Assembly (NCBI GenBank): GCA_963675655.1
Contig: OY776489.1
Span: forward strand, 2,728,001 to 2,792,000
Direction of reading: 5' to 3'
DNA length: 64,000 nucleotides
Origin: CAXXOK01 sp963675655
Lineage (GTDB): Bacteria > Bacillota > Clostridia > Christensenellales > Aristaeellaceae
In this document: one piece after another, positions 52,909 through 61,032 of the stretch
Layout of the letters: each line of letters begins with the position of its first letter
Numbering within the stretch: position 1 is the first letter of the stretch
The notes under the pieces: model-generated
Database searches by the model: none
The model's input: the letters and a program-made list of their open reading frames with translations, nothing else
Told to the model about the DNA's origin: nothing
Position numbers and translations under genes: made by a program

Positions 52909-53139
52909 ATGCTAACGGCTTCACAGCTTAAAAACCTAAGACGTGATTATAAACTAACAGCAAAAGAAGTTAAAGAACTTGGTGGATATCCATATTCAGT
53001 TCAATACTACGGGCAAATCGAAAACGAACAGCGACCTATAACCCCTGATGCTTATAAATTAATGCGCGACTGCCTAATAAATGCCTACTTCAAAAAGTGT
53101 CAGCAATGTATGAATGGCATTGATGAACTTAAGAAATGA
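52909..53139 (+). CDS. Small helix-turn-helix-like protein
   Basis: 76 residues: LTASQLKNLRRDYKLTAKEVKELGG, QYYGQIENEQRPITPDAYKLMRDCLI. The spacing resembles an Xre-type HTH (a first helix, KELGG turn, then a Q-I-E-N-E-Q recognition part), but similarity is weak. GAAAGGAG upstream. Possible small regulator of the element. Confidence 0.55.
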   Translation: MLTASQLKNLRRDYKLTAKEVKELGGYPYSVQYYGQIENEQRPITPDAYKLMRDCLINAYFKKCQQCMNGIDELKK

Positions 53140-53184
53140 ACGTACTAAAGCAAACAAAAAAGATGAAAGAAGAGGAGATTTATA

Positions 53185-53295
53185 ATGAGAATTTTCTTGT
53201 TTAGAAGGTTCCGAGCAGAATTGGAGTGTTTCTATAAATGTCATATATCAAAAACTGGGTTAATGACCCGGAGAAAAAATGGAGTGTGGATTTAG
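53185..53295 (+). CDS. Possible 36-residue peptide overlapping the next gene
   Basis: ATG 53185 with GAGGAG ahead, reading MRIFLFRRFRAELECFYKCH and stopping at 53295, inside the next gene. The good ribosome binding site argues for translation, perhaps coupling to the next gene, which has no clear one of its own. Confidence 0.4.
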   Translation: MRIFLFRRFRAELECFYKCHISKTGLMTRRKNGVWI

Positions 53296-54011
53296 ATTCT
53301 AGCAAGTATTATCTTGTGCTAACAAACGATATGGATAGCTATTTATCCTGTCTAATCCTAAGAAACAAATTCGGTGTTCAAATTGGTGGCTTTTATAACT
53401 TTCACGGCTTGTATATAAATCCTGAAATTACAACGGGTAAAGAACCGATATATGTTGATTGTGATCTTGTGGAAGGAAAATGCTTTGGAAACCACTATCA
53501 ACACATTAATAACCCACAAGCTATTAATCTAAATGCTGGTGTTGAGAAATATACAGATAAATACGCCGGAAGCACGCTGCTTATGGTGTGTTCGCTGTAT
53601 GACGTTGATATCAAAAAGTATCCAAAAGAAATAGCAATGTTTTTAGTTTTAATTGATGCTTGGTATACACAATACTACAATTTTCGTCAACAGTGGCTTG
53701 ACTGGGCAAAAAAGCTGAAGTTGGACTGGCTTGAACATATCCTCATTAATACAAGTAGAAGTCAGTGTAACGAAATGTCAAAAAAGTACAGTACATTCGC
53801 AAAGATAAGTATACAAAAAGATGGGTATCTGCAAACAGATTTTAACTTCGATAAAATAGCCAAAGAATTGAGCTTTCACATAACGCCACTAAGTCAACTT
53901 TACTTTCCAGTACAAACAAAGTGGTTTCAGACAAAGCAAGAGGAAAGCAACAAAGTTAGCGTCCCACAAAACAAGATGTTTTCAGCCGTAAACCCTATGC
54001 TAACACAGTAA
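53238..54011 (+). CDS. Element protein with a weak DHH-phosphoesterase-like pattern
   Basis: 257 residues, soluble. YYLVLTNDMDSYLSCLILRN followed by PIYVDCDLV, CFGNHYQHINN and INLNAGVEKYTDKYAGSTLL recalls the order DxDs...D...DHH...T/S of DHH enzymes, with H-Y-Q-H in place of DHH. The catalytic set is incomplete, so activity is doubtful. Function unknown; neighbours are small coupled genes of the element. Confidence 0.6.
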   Translation: MSYIKNWVNDPEKKWSVDLDSSKYYLVLTNDMDSYLSCLILRNKFGVQIGGFYNFHGLYINPEITTGKEPIYVDCDLVEGKCFGNHYQHINNPQAINLNAGVEKYTDKYAGSTLLMVCSLYDVDIKKYPKEIAMFLVLIDAWYTQYYNFRQQWLDWAKKLKLDWLEHILINTSRSQCNEMSKKYSTFAKISIQKDGYLQTDFNFDKIAKELSFHITPLSQLYFPVQTKWFQTKQEESNKVSVPQNKMFSAVNPMLTQ

Positions 54012-54037
54012 CCTATTCATACTAAGGAGATATAAAA

Positions 54038-54229
54038 ATGAAAAGAGCAAAACTGGTTTTTTCCCCGAAGGTTGCCCGCTTCCTGCTAAAAAATGGAATG
54101 CAGATTATTGATATTAAACCTGACAAGAACGATAAAGAAAAGACAATCTTCGTTTTTGATGAAACCGAAGAATTTCAAGGCATTATGGAATTGTATAAAA
54201 CCGAGAAGGGAGAATATGTACATGAGTAA
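54038..54229 (+). CDS. DUF5659-like small protein
   Basis: 63 residues: SPKVARFLLKNGMQIIDIKPDKNDKEKTIFVFDETEEFQGIM. It has the form of DUF5659 proteins from Firmicute phages and resembles its downstream neighbour, with which it overlaps by 8 bp. GGAG ahead of the ATG. Function unknown. Confidence 0.6.
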   Translation: MKRAKLVFSPKVARFLLKNGMQIIDIKPDKNDKEKTIFVFDETEEFQGIMELYKTEKGEYVHE

Positions 54230-54548
54230 TACCCCTAATTTGAACTCAACAATATTTGTCAATAATTTTTCCGTGGCAAACAATTTATTCGACTTGGGCT
54301 TTCATTGTAGCAAGATTACCAATAACAAGGGAAAGCATAAGGTTTACTTTGAAAAAACCCCTGAACTTGAAAAGGCAATCGAAGTTGTTCAACGTTTACA
54401 CAATATGTATGTTCAAGAGATTCAGAAGCGAAAGGAACAACAAAAACCTGTTGTAACGGCAAATGAAGTTGCTCCTAATACTGAAACCGTATCGGTGGAT
54501 TGCATTATTGATGATGATTTGTGTCTACTAGAAGGAATTGACTTATAA
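54222..54548 (+). CDS. Second DUF5659-like protein (paralogue of the previous gene)
   Basis: 108 residues from ATG 54222 with GGGAG ahead. SVANNLFDLGFHCSKITNNKGKHKVYFEKTPELEKAIEVVQR parallels the previous protein. The tail is acidic and Gln-rich (EIQKRKEQQKPV, DDDLCLLEGIDL). Tandem duplication of a short phage gene is the simplest origin. Confidence 0.6.
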   Translation: MSNTPNLNSTIFVNNFSVANNLFDLGFHCSKITNNKGKHKVYFEKTPELEKAIEVVQRLHNMYVQEIQKRKEQQKPVVTANEVAPNTETVSVDCIIDDDLCLLEGIDL

Positions 54549-54611
54549 ATATTGTTGTCCGGCAAGGTATGGAATGGTCTGCACCTTGCCTATTATGGAG
54601 GAAGTGAGCTA

Positions 54612-55298
54612 ATGGCAAACCAATATGAAGAAACCAACGATGGATATGTATCATATCCACCGAAAATTCAAAACAACAAACCACGCTATCATGAAGAAAT
54701 TGCACAAAAGGCATGTAAGAATATTAAACTTCCAAAGCGAGAACGCAATTTGTTCTTATACTACGAGTCCTGTTCCGCTGGCTTTAAACCTGCGTTATCC
54801 TTAGTTGAGAATAAGACAAATATAGCAAGAAACAAAATATCTGAAATAAGGAAGCGGCTGCACGATAAATGCCTAATCTGCTATAGTAGAGAGAAAAAAA
54901 TCATTACAATTCAATGGGATGTTATAAAAAGTTACGCATCTGGTTTAACTTTTAATCATAAACGGTACTATTCTCCTGCTGAATATGAATACTATTTTAA
55001 GAAGATCAAGGATTGTAAGCCAAAATATAAATATAAAAATAAATGCAGAGAACTCACAAAAACAGAATCAAAGTTTTTTACCTACTTTGAGAATCTCACT
55101 GCCTTTGAATATGACAGCTTTCTACAATCAATTCCAGAACGTGACGGTTTGGTGTTTAGGAAAGTAAAAGTCATTGATATCGAAGCTGATCTTGAACAAG
55201 AGAGAAAGTTACTATTTAGTTCATTTTTTGATGAGGCAAAAGAGCAAACCCTATATAATCCAACGTTTCCAGAATATGATGAAGTACTGCCGTTTTAA
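54612..55298 (+). CDS. Winged-helix replication-type protein
   Basis: 228 residues from ATG 54612 with GGAGG upstream. RERNLFLYYESCSAGFKPALSLVENKTNIARNKISEIRKRLHDKCLI is a winged helix-turn-helix of the kind found at the N-terminus of phage and plasmid replication initiators. The rest is basic (KYKYKNKCRELTKTESKFF). A role in replication or regulation of the element is inferred. Confidence 0.6.
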   Translation: MANQYEETNDGYVSYPPKIQNNKPRYHEEIAQKACKNIKLPKRERNLFLYYESCSAGFKPALSLVENKTNIARNKISEIRKRLHDKCLICYSREKKIITIQWDVIKSYASGLTFNHKRYYSPAEYEYYFKKIKDCKPKYKYKNKCRELTKTESKFFTYFENLTAFEYDSFLQSIPERDGLVFRKVKVIDIEADLEQERKLLFSSFFDEAKEQTLYNPTFPEYDEVLPF

Positions 55299-55330
55299 AA
55301 ATGGGGTATATAATATATAGTAATGCGCAT

Positions 55331-55365
55331 TTATTGTTTTGGCTGAAACTATGTTTCAGCAATAA
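55331..55365. promoter_or_regulatory. Hairpin GCTGAAAC-TAT-GTTTCAGC in a 150 bp gap
   Basis: The 8 bp stem (55342-55360) with a 3-nt loop is extended by TTATTG/CAATAA after a bulge. TATATAATAT (55306-55315) just upstream could be a -10 region. It may be a terminator or an operator. Confidence 0.4.
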
Positions 55366-55445
55366 GCAATTATGCTTCCATACTATCTGATAACATATCC
55401 AGAACAGATAAAGATAAAAACAAACCAAAGAAAGAAGGAAGTTCA

Positions 55446-55577
55446 ATGCTTATTTTAGTCATTTACTTTATTTCTATTGCTGCATTTGCTGATTATCTAT
55501 CCAGCACAATTAAAGGAGGTATGCAATCATGCGCGATATTTTTTCAAAAGGTTCTAACGCAAAAGAAGATACATTAA
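55446..55577 (+). CDS. Possible 43-residue membrane peptide
   Basis: ATG 55446 after AAGAAGGAAG, reading MLILVIYFISIAAFADYLSS, a TM helix, and ending at 55577 inside the next gene, whose AAAGGAGG it contains. It may be real and couple translation. Confidence 0.4.
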   Translation: MLILVIYFISIAAFADYLSSTIKGGMQSCAIFFQKVLTQKKIH

Positions 55578-55978
55578 TGGTTCAACTCAAGAAACTGATT
55601 CCTGAATATAAAGTAATTTACTTGCTCTGGATATACGCCAAGGAGCTTTTACCAGACCATAATAACATTTCATGTTTTGAACAGCTAAAGGATAAATTCA
55701 AGATGATTCCCAATGCAACAACTGAAGAATCTGCAAGTAGATGGTTACTAGAAGAGCGTGTACAGGCGGCAACCAAGTATCTTCTTAAACGCCTGCATAA
55801 TCGACGTTTAGTCGATCTGTATAATTTGTATTTTGAGAAAGCCAAAGAAGATGTAGCTTCATTCCGAGCTTTTACTGATTTTAGCGAAAAGTTTTTTGCC
55901 GATGAAAGCCAGACAGAGCTTCAGAAGATTATTGCTAATATTGTGATTGATGAAGAAAGCGGGGATGATTCTGAATGA
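55529..55978 (+). CDS. Putative terminase small subunit
   Basis: 149 residues, helical and charged, with no recognised motif: SKGSNAKEDTLMVQLKKLIPEYKVIYLLWIYAKELLPDHN. The position, two genes ahead of the large terminase and coupled to it (ATGA overlaps), and the size suggest TerS or another packaging factor. AAAGGAGG at good distance. Confidence 0.5.
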   Translation: MRDIFSKGSNAKEDTLMVQLKKLIPEYKVIYLLWIYAKELLPDHNNISCFEQLKDKFKMIPNATTEESASRWLLEERVQAATKYLLKRLHNRRLVDLYNLYFEKAKEDVASFRAFTDFSEKFFADESQTELQKIIANIVIDEESGDDSE

Positions 55979-56283
55979 AACTCAAGCAATATAGACCGCT
56001 ACTTAAAACATACCAAGATGCAATAGCCGAACTTCGTATATTAGTCAACGATGGTGTTTTTGATCTGGAAAATTATAATTATTATTTATCTTATGAACTC
56101 AAAGGCAAGGTAAAATCTACCTCCGTTGTATCCGTAGAATTGACAGAATTCAATGTATTTGTTTTTAACGGAACTCTGATTGTTCATGCTCTGGATATTG
56201 TGGATTTCCAAAAAGTGAAGAATATTAACGGTGAATTTGCATCGCTGACTAATGAAGAGTTGCGGAAAGCAGTGTTCTATTGA
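55975..56283 (+). CDS. Element protein of unknown function ahead of terminase
   Basis: 102 residues: a helical start (LKQYRPLLKTYQDAIAELRILV) and a beta-rich end (SVELTEFNVFVFNGTLIVHALDIVDF). Overlaps its neighbours by 4 bp on both sides. No family recognised; perhaps part of the packaging machinery. Confidence 0.6.
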   Translation: MKLKQYRPLLKTYQDAIAELRILVNDGVFDLENYNYYLSYELKGKVKSTSVVSVELTEFNVFVFNGTLIVHALDIVDFQKVKNINGEFASLTNEELRKAVFY

Positions 56284-57827
56284 CGGATGCTCAGCGGCTT
56301 GCAACCGTAATTAAATCCTTTCCCCTGTATACTTTGAACTTTATGAGAATTGCCAACAAAGAGGGAAGGGAAGTCCCATTTCTACTTAATCCACAACAGA
56401 AGGAGCTATTTACCAATCTACCCAAGTTTTCTATTGTGCTTAAAAGCCGCCAGCTTGGTATCAGTTCTGCCGCCTGTGCCTATGCAATTTACATGGCAAT
56501 CAACAAACCCAACTCAGCTTGCTTACTGGTTAGCTACAGCAACGATAGTGCAACAGCAATTTTTGATAAGTTGAAGCAACTTTACAATAGTATTCCAGCG
56601 GTTTTAAAGCCAGAGCTTATTGCTAATAACCGTAAAGAACTGAAGTTCACTAATGGTAGTAAGATCACCTGTGCTACGGCAGGAACCAAGGAAATAAGCC
56701 GTGGGGCTACACTATCATATGTACATCTATCTGAATTGGCGTTCTGGAAAGAAAATGTTGTCCAAAAGCAACTGATTGCCATTGAACAAGCCCTTACACC
56801 AAGCGGGAAACTATGTATAGAATCTACCGCCAATGGTTTAAATAGCTTTTCTGAATTGTATAATCACGCTACCAATGGAGAGAATCTTTATACGCCCTAC
56901 TTCTTTGGCTGGATAGATGATAAGTTGATGTTCTCTCAGGAATACAAGCTCTATACTGAAAAATATCTGGCGACACATGACCACCTTCTTAAAGAGAATG
57001 AACTTGATGAAATTGAGCGCGACTACTACAGAATCGGAGCGACCATTGAACAGCTTGTTTGGCGAAGAATAAAAATCAAGAATACAAGTGTTGAAGCGTT
57101 CCAGCAAGAATTTCCAACCACGCCTACCGAAGCATTTATCACCACAGGGAGTAACATCTTCAATTCTGAAATGATACATCGCTACTTGCTCGCCGTAGCA
57201 AAAGAAAAGCCCCTTGCTGAAGTTGCTTCGTTGCCAGAAGAATTACAACCACATTTAAACCGGGCTTATAAAGTTTGGGAAGAACCTCAACCGTTTGCTA
57301 AATACTATATTGGTGTTGATTGTTCTGAAGGGTTGGGCGGTATAAATGATTATAACGCCTTAATCGTTCTGGATAAAGATTTGAAACAGGTTGCACAGTT
57401 TCACAGCAACACCATCAAACCTTATCAATTTGCAGGGATTGTAAATGCTGTTGGCCACTACTATAACAAAGCATTACTCGTTGTTGAAAAGGCAAGCGCA
57501 GGTAGTGCTGTTCTGGAAAAACTATATAACGACTTTAAATATCGTAACATTTATAAACATAAAGAATTTGACCAACGAGGAAAAATCATTAAGAAAATTG
57601 GCTTTGTAACGAGTGCAAAGAGCAAACCCATACTCATTAATGATGCTGTTGAATACTTTGAAAATGGCGACGTTTTCATTCAAAGCATAGAATTACTTGA
57701 GGAAATGAAGCTGTACACCTACTCCGAAGGAAAAATGAACGCTGCTCGTGGAGCGCATGATGATTTGGTAATTGCGCTGTGCCTGGCTATACATGGTTTC
57801 AAAGAGGGCATTAATTATGCCGCATAA
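56280..57827 (+). CDS. terL: Phage terminase large subunit
   Basis: The packaging motor, 515 residues. ATPase half: IVLKSRQLGISSAACAYAIYM (Walker A variant with K-S-R-Q-x-G-x-S), Walker B near YVHLSELAFW, coupling motif IESTANG. Nuclease half: YIGVDCSEGLGGINDYNALIVLD (RNase H-like first acidic residue), VVEKASAGSAVLEKLY, AHDDLVIALCLA. Start TTG overlapping the previous stop (TTGA). Confidence 0.93.
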   Translation: MTDAQRLATVIKSFPLYTLNFMRIANKEGREVPFLLNPQQKELFTNLPKFSIVLKSRQLGISSAACAYAIYMAINKPNSACLLVSYSNDSATAIFDKLKQLYNSIPAVLKPELIANNRKELKFTNGSKITCATAGTKEISRGATLSYVHLSELAFWKENVVQKQLIAIEQALTPSGKLCIESTANGLNSFSELYNHATNGENLYTPYFFGWIDDKLMFSQEYKLYTEKYLATHDHLLKENELDEIERDYYRIGATIEQLVWRRIKIKNTSVEAFQQEFPTTPTEAFITTGSNIFNSEMIHRYLLAVAKEKPLAEVASLPEELQPHLNRAYKVWEEPQPFAKYYIGVDCSEGLGGINDYNALIVLDKDLKQVAQFHSNTIKPYQFAGIVNAVGHYYNKALLVVEKASAGSAVLEKLYNDFKYRNIYKHKEFDQRGKIIKKIGFVTSAKSKPILINDAVEYFENGDVFIQSIELLEEMKLYTYSEGKMNAARGAHDDLVIALCLAIHGFKEGINYAA

Positions 57828-57845
57828 CGGAAAGAAGGTTTTAGT

Positions 57846-59135
57846 TTGAATATAAACGATATTATAAATGACCCAGAGCAAAGAAAGCGAATCAATGAAA
57901 TTCTCAATATTTCCAGCTACCTTGAAGGTGCTCATAAAGTATTGCAGCGGAAGAACTTTCAATTCAAAGGAACAGAGTTTATCACGGCAAAGATCATTTT
58001 TCAAACAATAAAATCCATTTTGGATTTTCACTGTTCATACTCGGTTGGCAATCCTGTTAGCATTATTGGCGATAATGCCATTGCAACGGATTTTCAGAAG
58101 ATTTATAAAAAAGCCAACTATGCACGCCTTGACTACGATATCTACAAAGATATCTTCACTTATGGAAACGCTTTCGAGTATGTGTTTCTGGATAAATCCG
58201 GCAACGCCAAAAGTAAACTGATTAATAACGCTGATTCTTATCCCGTCTATGATACGGCTGGTAACTATACCGCCTTTATCGAGTACTGGCTTGATGCACT
58301 AACTAACATAGCGCACTATATAATTTATTATCCAGACAAGGTGGAAACATACAGTGATGTATCTGGTAAGCTTGTGCTCATTAGTAGCCATACAAACCTA
58401 ACAGGGCTACCCATTCACTATAAAAGCGGATGGTCAGATGATTTCGGGCTGTTTGATGTGGGTATCGTTCATGATCTGCTTCCCATTGTGGATGAGATTG
58501 AAGCCCTGCTTTCTAAGATGAGCGATAGCATAACAACACTATCACTTAACCCAATTGGGGTAAGCATCGCTGATAGGGTAGACACAGCAACGGTTGACAA
58601 AGATGTGGTTGGTACTGTGCTTAACCTAGAAAGCGGTGGTGATTTCAAATACGCCAATGCTATACTTGATAGCAACAGTATCAAGCTCCTGCTGGATACC
58701 CTCATTAGTCAGCTATACACCGTGGCACAAGTGCCCGCCGTTGTGTTCGGGCAGAGTAACATTGCCAACGTAAGCGAGGTTTCACTAAAGCTGCTCTATT
58801 CCTTGATTGATAACGTTGCAAAGAGAACAGCAATCTACTTCAAAGAAGGGGTAGCACAACGCTTCGCCTATATACGGAAGATCATCAACGCCCACTTCAC
58901 CGATGAACTGTTTGACACGCTCGCCATTAACATGAACTACAATCGCCCGGTGGATACCTCCAGCTTGCTTGATGATCTCAAGACGCAGTATGATATGGGC
59001 GCTATCTCTAAGCAGACCATTATTGAACAATCGCCCTATACTGAAGTAGGCGTTGAACTGGATAGGATGAATGTTGAAATGCAGGATAATTATCCACTTG
59101 AAAAAGAGTATGTTACAGATGGTGATGTTAAGTAA
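57846..59135 (+). CDS. Phage portal protein (SPP1 gp6-like)
   Basis: 429 residues. AKIIFQTIKSILDFHCSYSVGNPVSI, ARLDYDIYKDIFTYGNAFEYVFLDKSG, DVGIVHDLLPIVDEIEALLSKMSD, VAQVPAVVFGQSNIANVSEVSLKLLYSLID are the SPP1-type portal pattern, including the long helix. A TTG start 19 bp after terminase, with AAGGTTTTAG ahead as a weak site. It is the expected partner of terminase. Confidence 0.9.
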   Translation: MNINDIINDPEQRKRINEILNISSYLEGAHKVLQRKNFQFKGTEFITAKIIFQTIKSILDFHCSYSVGNPVSIIGDNAIATDFQKIYKKANYARLDYDIYKDIFTYGNAFEYVFLDKSGNAKSKLINNADSYPVYDTAGNYTAFIEYWLDALTNIAHYIIYYPDKVETYSDVSGKLVLISSHTNLTGLPIHYKSGWSDDFGLFDVGIVHDLLPIVDEIEALLSKMSDSITTLSLNPIGVSIADRVDTATVDKDVVGTVLNLESGGDFKYANAILDSNSIKLLLDTLISQLYTVAQVPAVVFGQSNIANVSEVSLKLLYSLIDNVAKRTAIYFKEGVAQRFAYIRKIINAHFTDELFDTLAINMNYNRPVDTSSLLDDLKTQYDMGAISKQTIIEQSPYTEVGVELDRMNVEMQDNYPLEKEYVTDGDVK

Positions 59136-59640
59136 AGCATTATATTGATAATAAATTAACAATATGTATAACAAGATAAGCACATAGCTTAACTAGCGAG
59201 ATACAGCATCCGTTGTACTTGCACTGATTGAAACATCTACCAAATACAAATGAGAACATCATACGATTTATTGCGAAAGATAATTACAATCATTATCATG
59301 GGACTATATCAATAGTCATATGTTTCTACAACTTTTCTACCTGACGTTTGAAACGCTTATATATCAAGGGTTACAAGAGATGTACGGGAGTAAAACACCT
59401 ATCAAAAAGTGGATATTTGGTGATAATCATAGCCATGGCAGGTAAAACAAGGCATATTCATTCCCCCTGTTGGGGAATATGCCCTGTAGCAAGTCCATTT
59501 TTTCCCCACAGAAAATCCAGAATCACCACATCAGAAGATGACTTTGACACAAAAAGGAAATAGTGGTAAATTGAAAGCAGAGTTATAAACAACAATGAGG
59601 GGCGATAATTATAAGTGATCGCAGATGGGCCTATGTAGAT
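59136..59640. other. Non-coding interval with att-like site and a hairpin
   Basis: Nothing codes convincingly; a 71-residue frame at 59348-59563 starts with TTG and covers a recombination-type dyad, so I do not count it. An imperfect hairpin (GGCATATT...GGGGAATATGCC, 59452-59485) is present. Confidence 0.4.
59323..59372 (-). repeat. Att-like site: two GTAGAAA repeats plus a 7-7-7 dyad
   Basis: On the plus strand TTTCTAC (59323-59329), TTTCTAC (59334-59340), then AACGCTT-ATATATC-AAGGGTT (59352-59372). Read on the minus strand this is AACCCTT-GATATAT-AAGCGTT, the dyad of the array in opposite orientation, followed by the same GTAGAAA-spacer-GTAGAAA pair that lies ahead of the integrase. Core plus arm-type repeats is the layout of integrase attachment sites. 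Confidence 0.55.
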
Positions 59641-59646
59641 AAGCAG

Positions 59647-59991
59647 GTGTTATGTAATCCAAAGTACCGTGAAAAAAAAGAGGCATTCTTAAAAGGCAAC
59701 AACCCTGATTGGGAAAAGCAAATTGAACAGATGAGAAATTTTATCGCCCAAAAGCATCACGATTATTCTATAACTTTTGAATATATTGGTGTACCCAACG
59801 CGAAAACTTACACTAGGATTGCTGTGAAATCTATTGAATATGATCGGGAAAGCGACGAAATGATAGTAACGCTGTGGGAACAGGGAAAAGAAAAAATAGT
59901 CAGATTGATTGAGCTAGAAGTATGGAATTTTTATGATACTTATTTCCCGCCTGTATCACCAGAAGAGATGGCTAAAGTTAGTTGCCGGTAA
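59647..59991 (+). CDS. Small soluble protein of unknown function (cargo candidate)
   Basis: 114 residues from GTG 59647, with KYREKKEAFLKGNNPDWEKQIEQMRNFIAQKHHDYS and YTRIAVKSIEYDRESDEMIVTLWEQGKEKIVRLIELEVWNF. The coding quality continues upstream in frame (SDRRWAYVDKQ) to GAGGGG with only ATT/ATA codons near it, so a longer form with a rare start is possible. It lies between two dyads of the array type (59352, 60114) and interrupts the portal-connector order. Function unknown. Confidence 0.55.
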   Translation: MLCNPKYREKKEAFLKGNNPDWEKQIEQMRNFIAQKHHDYSITFEYIGVPNAKTYTRIAVKSIEYDRESDEMIVTLWEQGKEKIVRLIELEVWNFYDTYFPPVSPEEMAKVSCR

Positions 59992-60017
59992 CAGAAGAAG
60001 TTACGAGAAGATACCCA

Positions 60018-60064
60018 TTTTGAAAAACATCAAAATGCAGCAAAGTGAAAGCAATATCACTTTG
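60018..60064. other. Two short hairpins behind the 59.65 kb gene
   Basis: CATTTTG/CAAAATG (60018-60039) and GCAAAGTGA/TCACTTTGC (around 60040-60064), the second perfect over 9 bp. No T run follows, so they are not clear terminators. Confidence 0.4.
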
Positions 60065-60113
60065 CATCAATTCTACGGTCGAAAATTGAAAAGTTACTTT
60101 TTTAGTGCTCTCA

Positions 60114-60134
60114 AACCCTTATGAATCAACGGTT
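60114..60134 (-). repeat. Second inverted-orientation dyad of the array type
   Basis: Minus strand: AACCGTT-GATTCAT-AAGGGTT (60134-60114), preceded by TTTGT as at the 59.35 kb site. The arm matches the array consensus AACCGTT exactly; the 7 bp spacer differs. It stands 762 bp from the 59.35 kb site in the same orientation. Confidence 0.55.
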
Positions 60135-60356
60135 ACAAACCACCATTTTTTGTCATTTTCAAAAATACAAAATGAAATTGCTTTATTGAAAAGTTGGTAT
60201 ATTTGTACACCCTTGCGAAAAAATGCAAATCAAGTTGAAAAAGGTACAATAAAAACAGTTGACTAGGATACTTATATACACTTCCTGTTAGCGTAAGGTT
60301 TACAGAATAATTCTTTCTTAATTTTGGCGACATTTATGATCTCGTAAGTGCTCATT

Positions 60357-60950
60357 CTAACCAATGCTATTGGTTGCGTTGGATATATTTTTGTTGTTGA
60401 TTGCATAATTAAGCAGGCCGCAGAAATCTTTGGCGGCAAGAAATGCTTGCTTGTATTTTTCATCACTTCGTGCAATTTCTGATGTAATAAAATTTAGTAT
60501 GATCTCTGGTCGAGTGATATTATTAACTTGCATTCTAACCTGCATAAGTGTGCATTTCCCACTAGAACCCATTGATAACCCAACTAATGCTCCAATTCCT
60601 CCAAATAATACACCACCAGCGATAGCACCACCGATACTGCCATGTGACCCTCCGTCGCCATTATCTACAAACTCTACATTGATAATTTCGATATAGCTGA
60701 TAATAATTGGGCTTGACGAGTCATGGGTTTTAATTGCAATGTAGTGATGCTGATCATCAATATATAAGGCAATATCCTCAAAGATAGCTTTATTATCTAT
60801 TTTAAATCCTTTTTCCTGCAACACATTATCAACGTGTTCATACGATTCTCGGCGAGCACGCTTTTTCTCTCTTCCGTTAACAATCTGAGCTACTATAACA
60901 ACGGGAATAGCCATTAATGCAATAATACAACCAGTACTTGTGGAATCCAT
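60357..60950 (-). CDS. Membrane protein with a glycine zipper, opposite to the phage genes
   Basis: 197 residues from ATG 60950 with GGAGG upstream (the frame runs to 61070). N-terminal TM (TGCIIALMAIPVVIVAQIV), a basic loop, a central beta-rich domain (FKIDNKAIFEDIALYIDDQHHYIAI), then a glycine-zipper hairpin GSIGGAIAGGVLFGGIGALV that could insert into membranes. It runs against the morphogenesis genes, as lysogenic cargo often does. Function unknown; protection against other phages or a host-surface role are both possible. Confidence 0.7.
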   Translation of the reverse strand: MDSTSTGCIIALMAIPVVIVAQIVNGREKKRARRESYEHVDNVLQEKGFKIDNKAIFEDIALYIDDQHHYIAIKTHDSSSPIIISYIEIINVEFVDNGDGGSHGSIGGAIAGGVLFGGIGALVGLSMGSSGKCTLMQVRMQVNNITRPEIILNFITSEIARSDEKYKQAFLAAKDFCGLLNYAINNKNISNATNSIG

Positions 60951-61032
60951 ACGAGACCTCCATATGACTATTTTTGTTATTATACATCCCACAACCTTAA
61001 AAGTAAACATTTGGAATCGAGGAGTTGATTTT

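Noticed and set aside
59348..59563. 71-residue plus-strand ORF after the portal
   Set aside because: TTG start without Shine-Dalgarno, overlaps the att-like dyad and a hairpin, and has no protein-like pattern.
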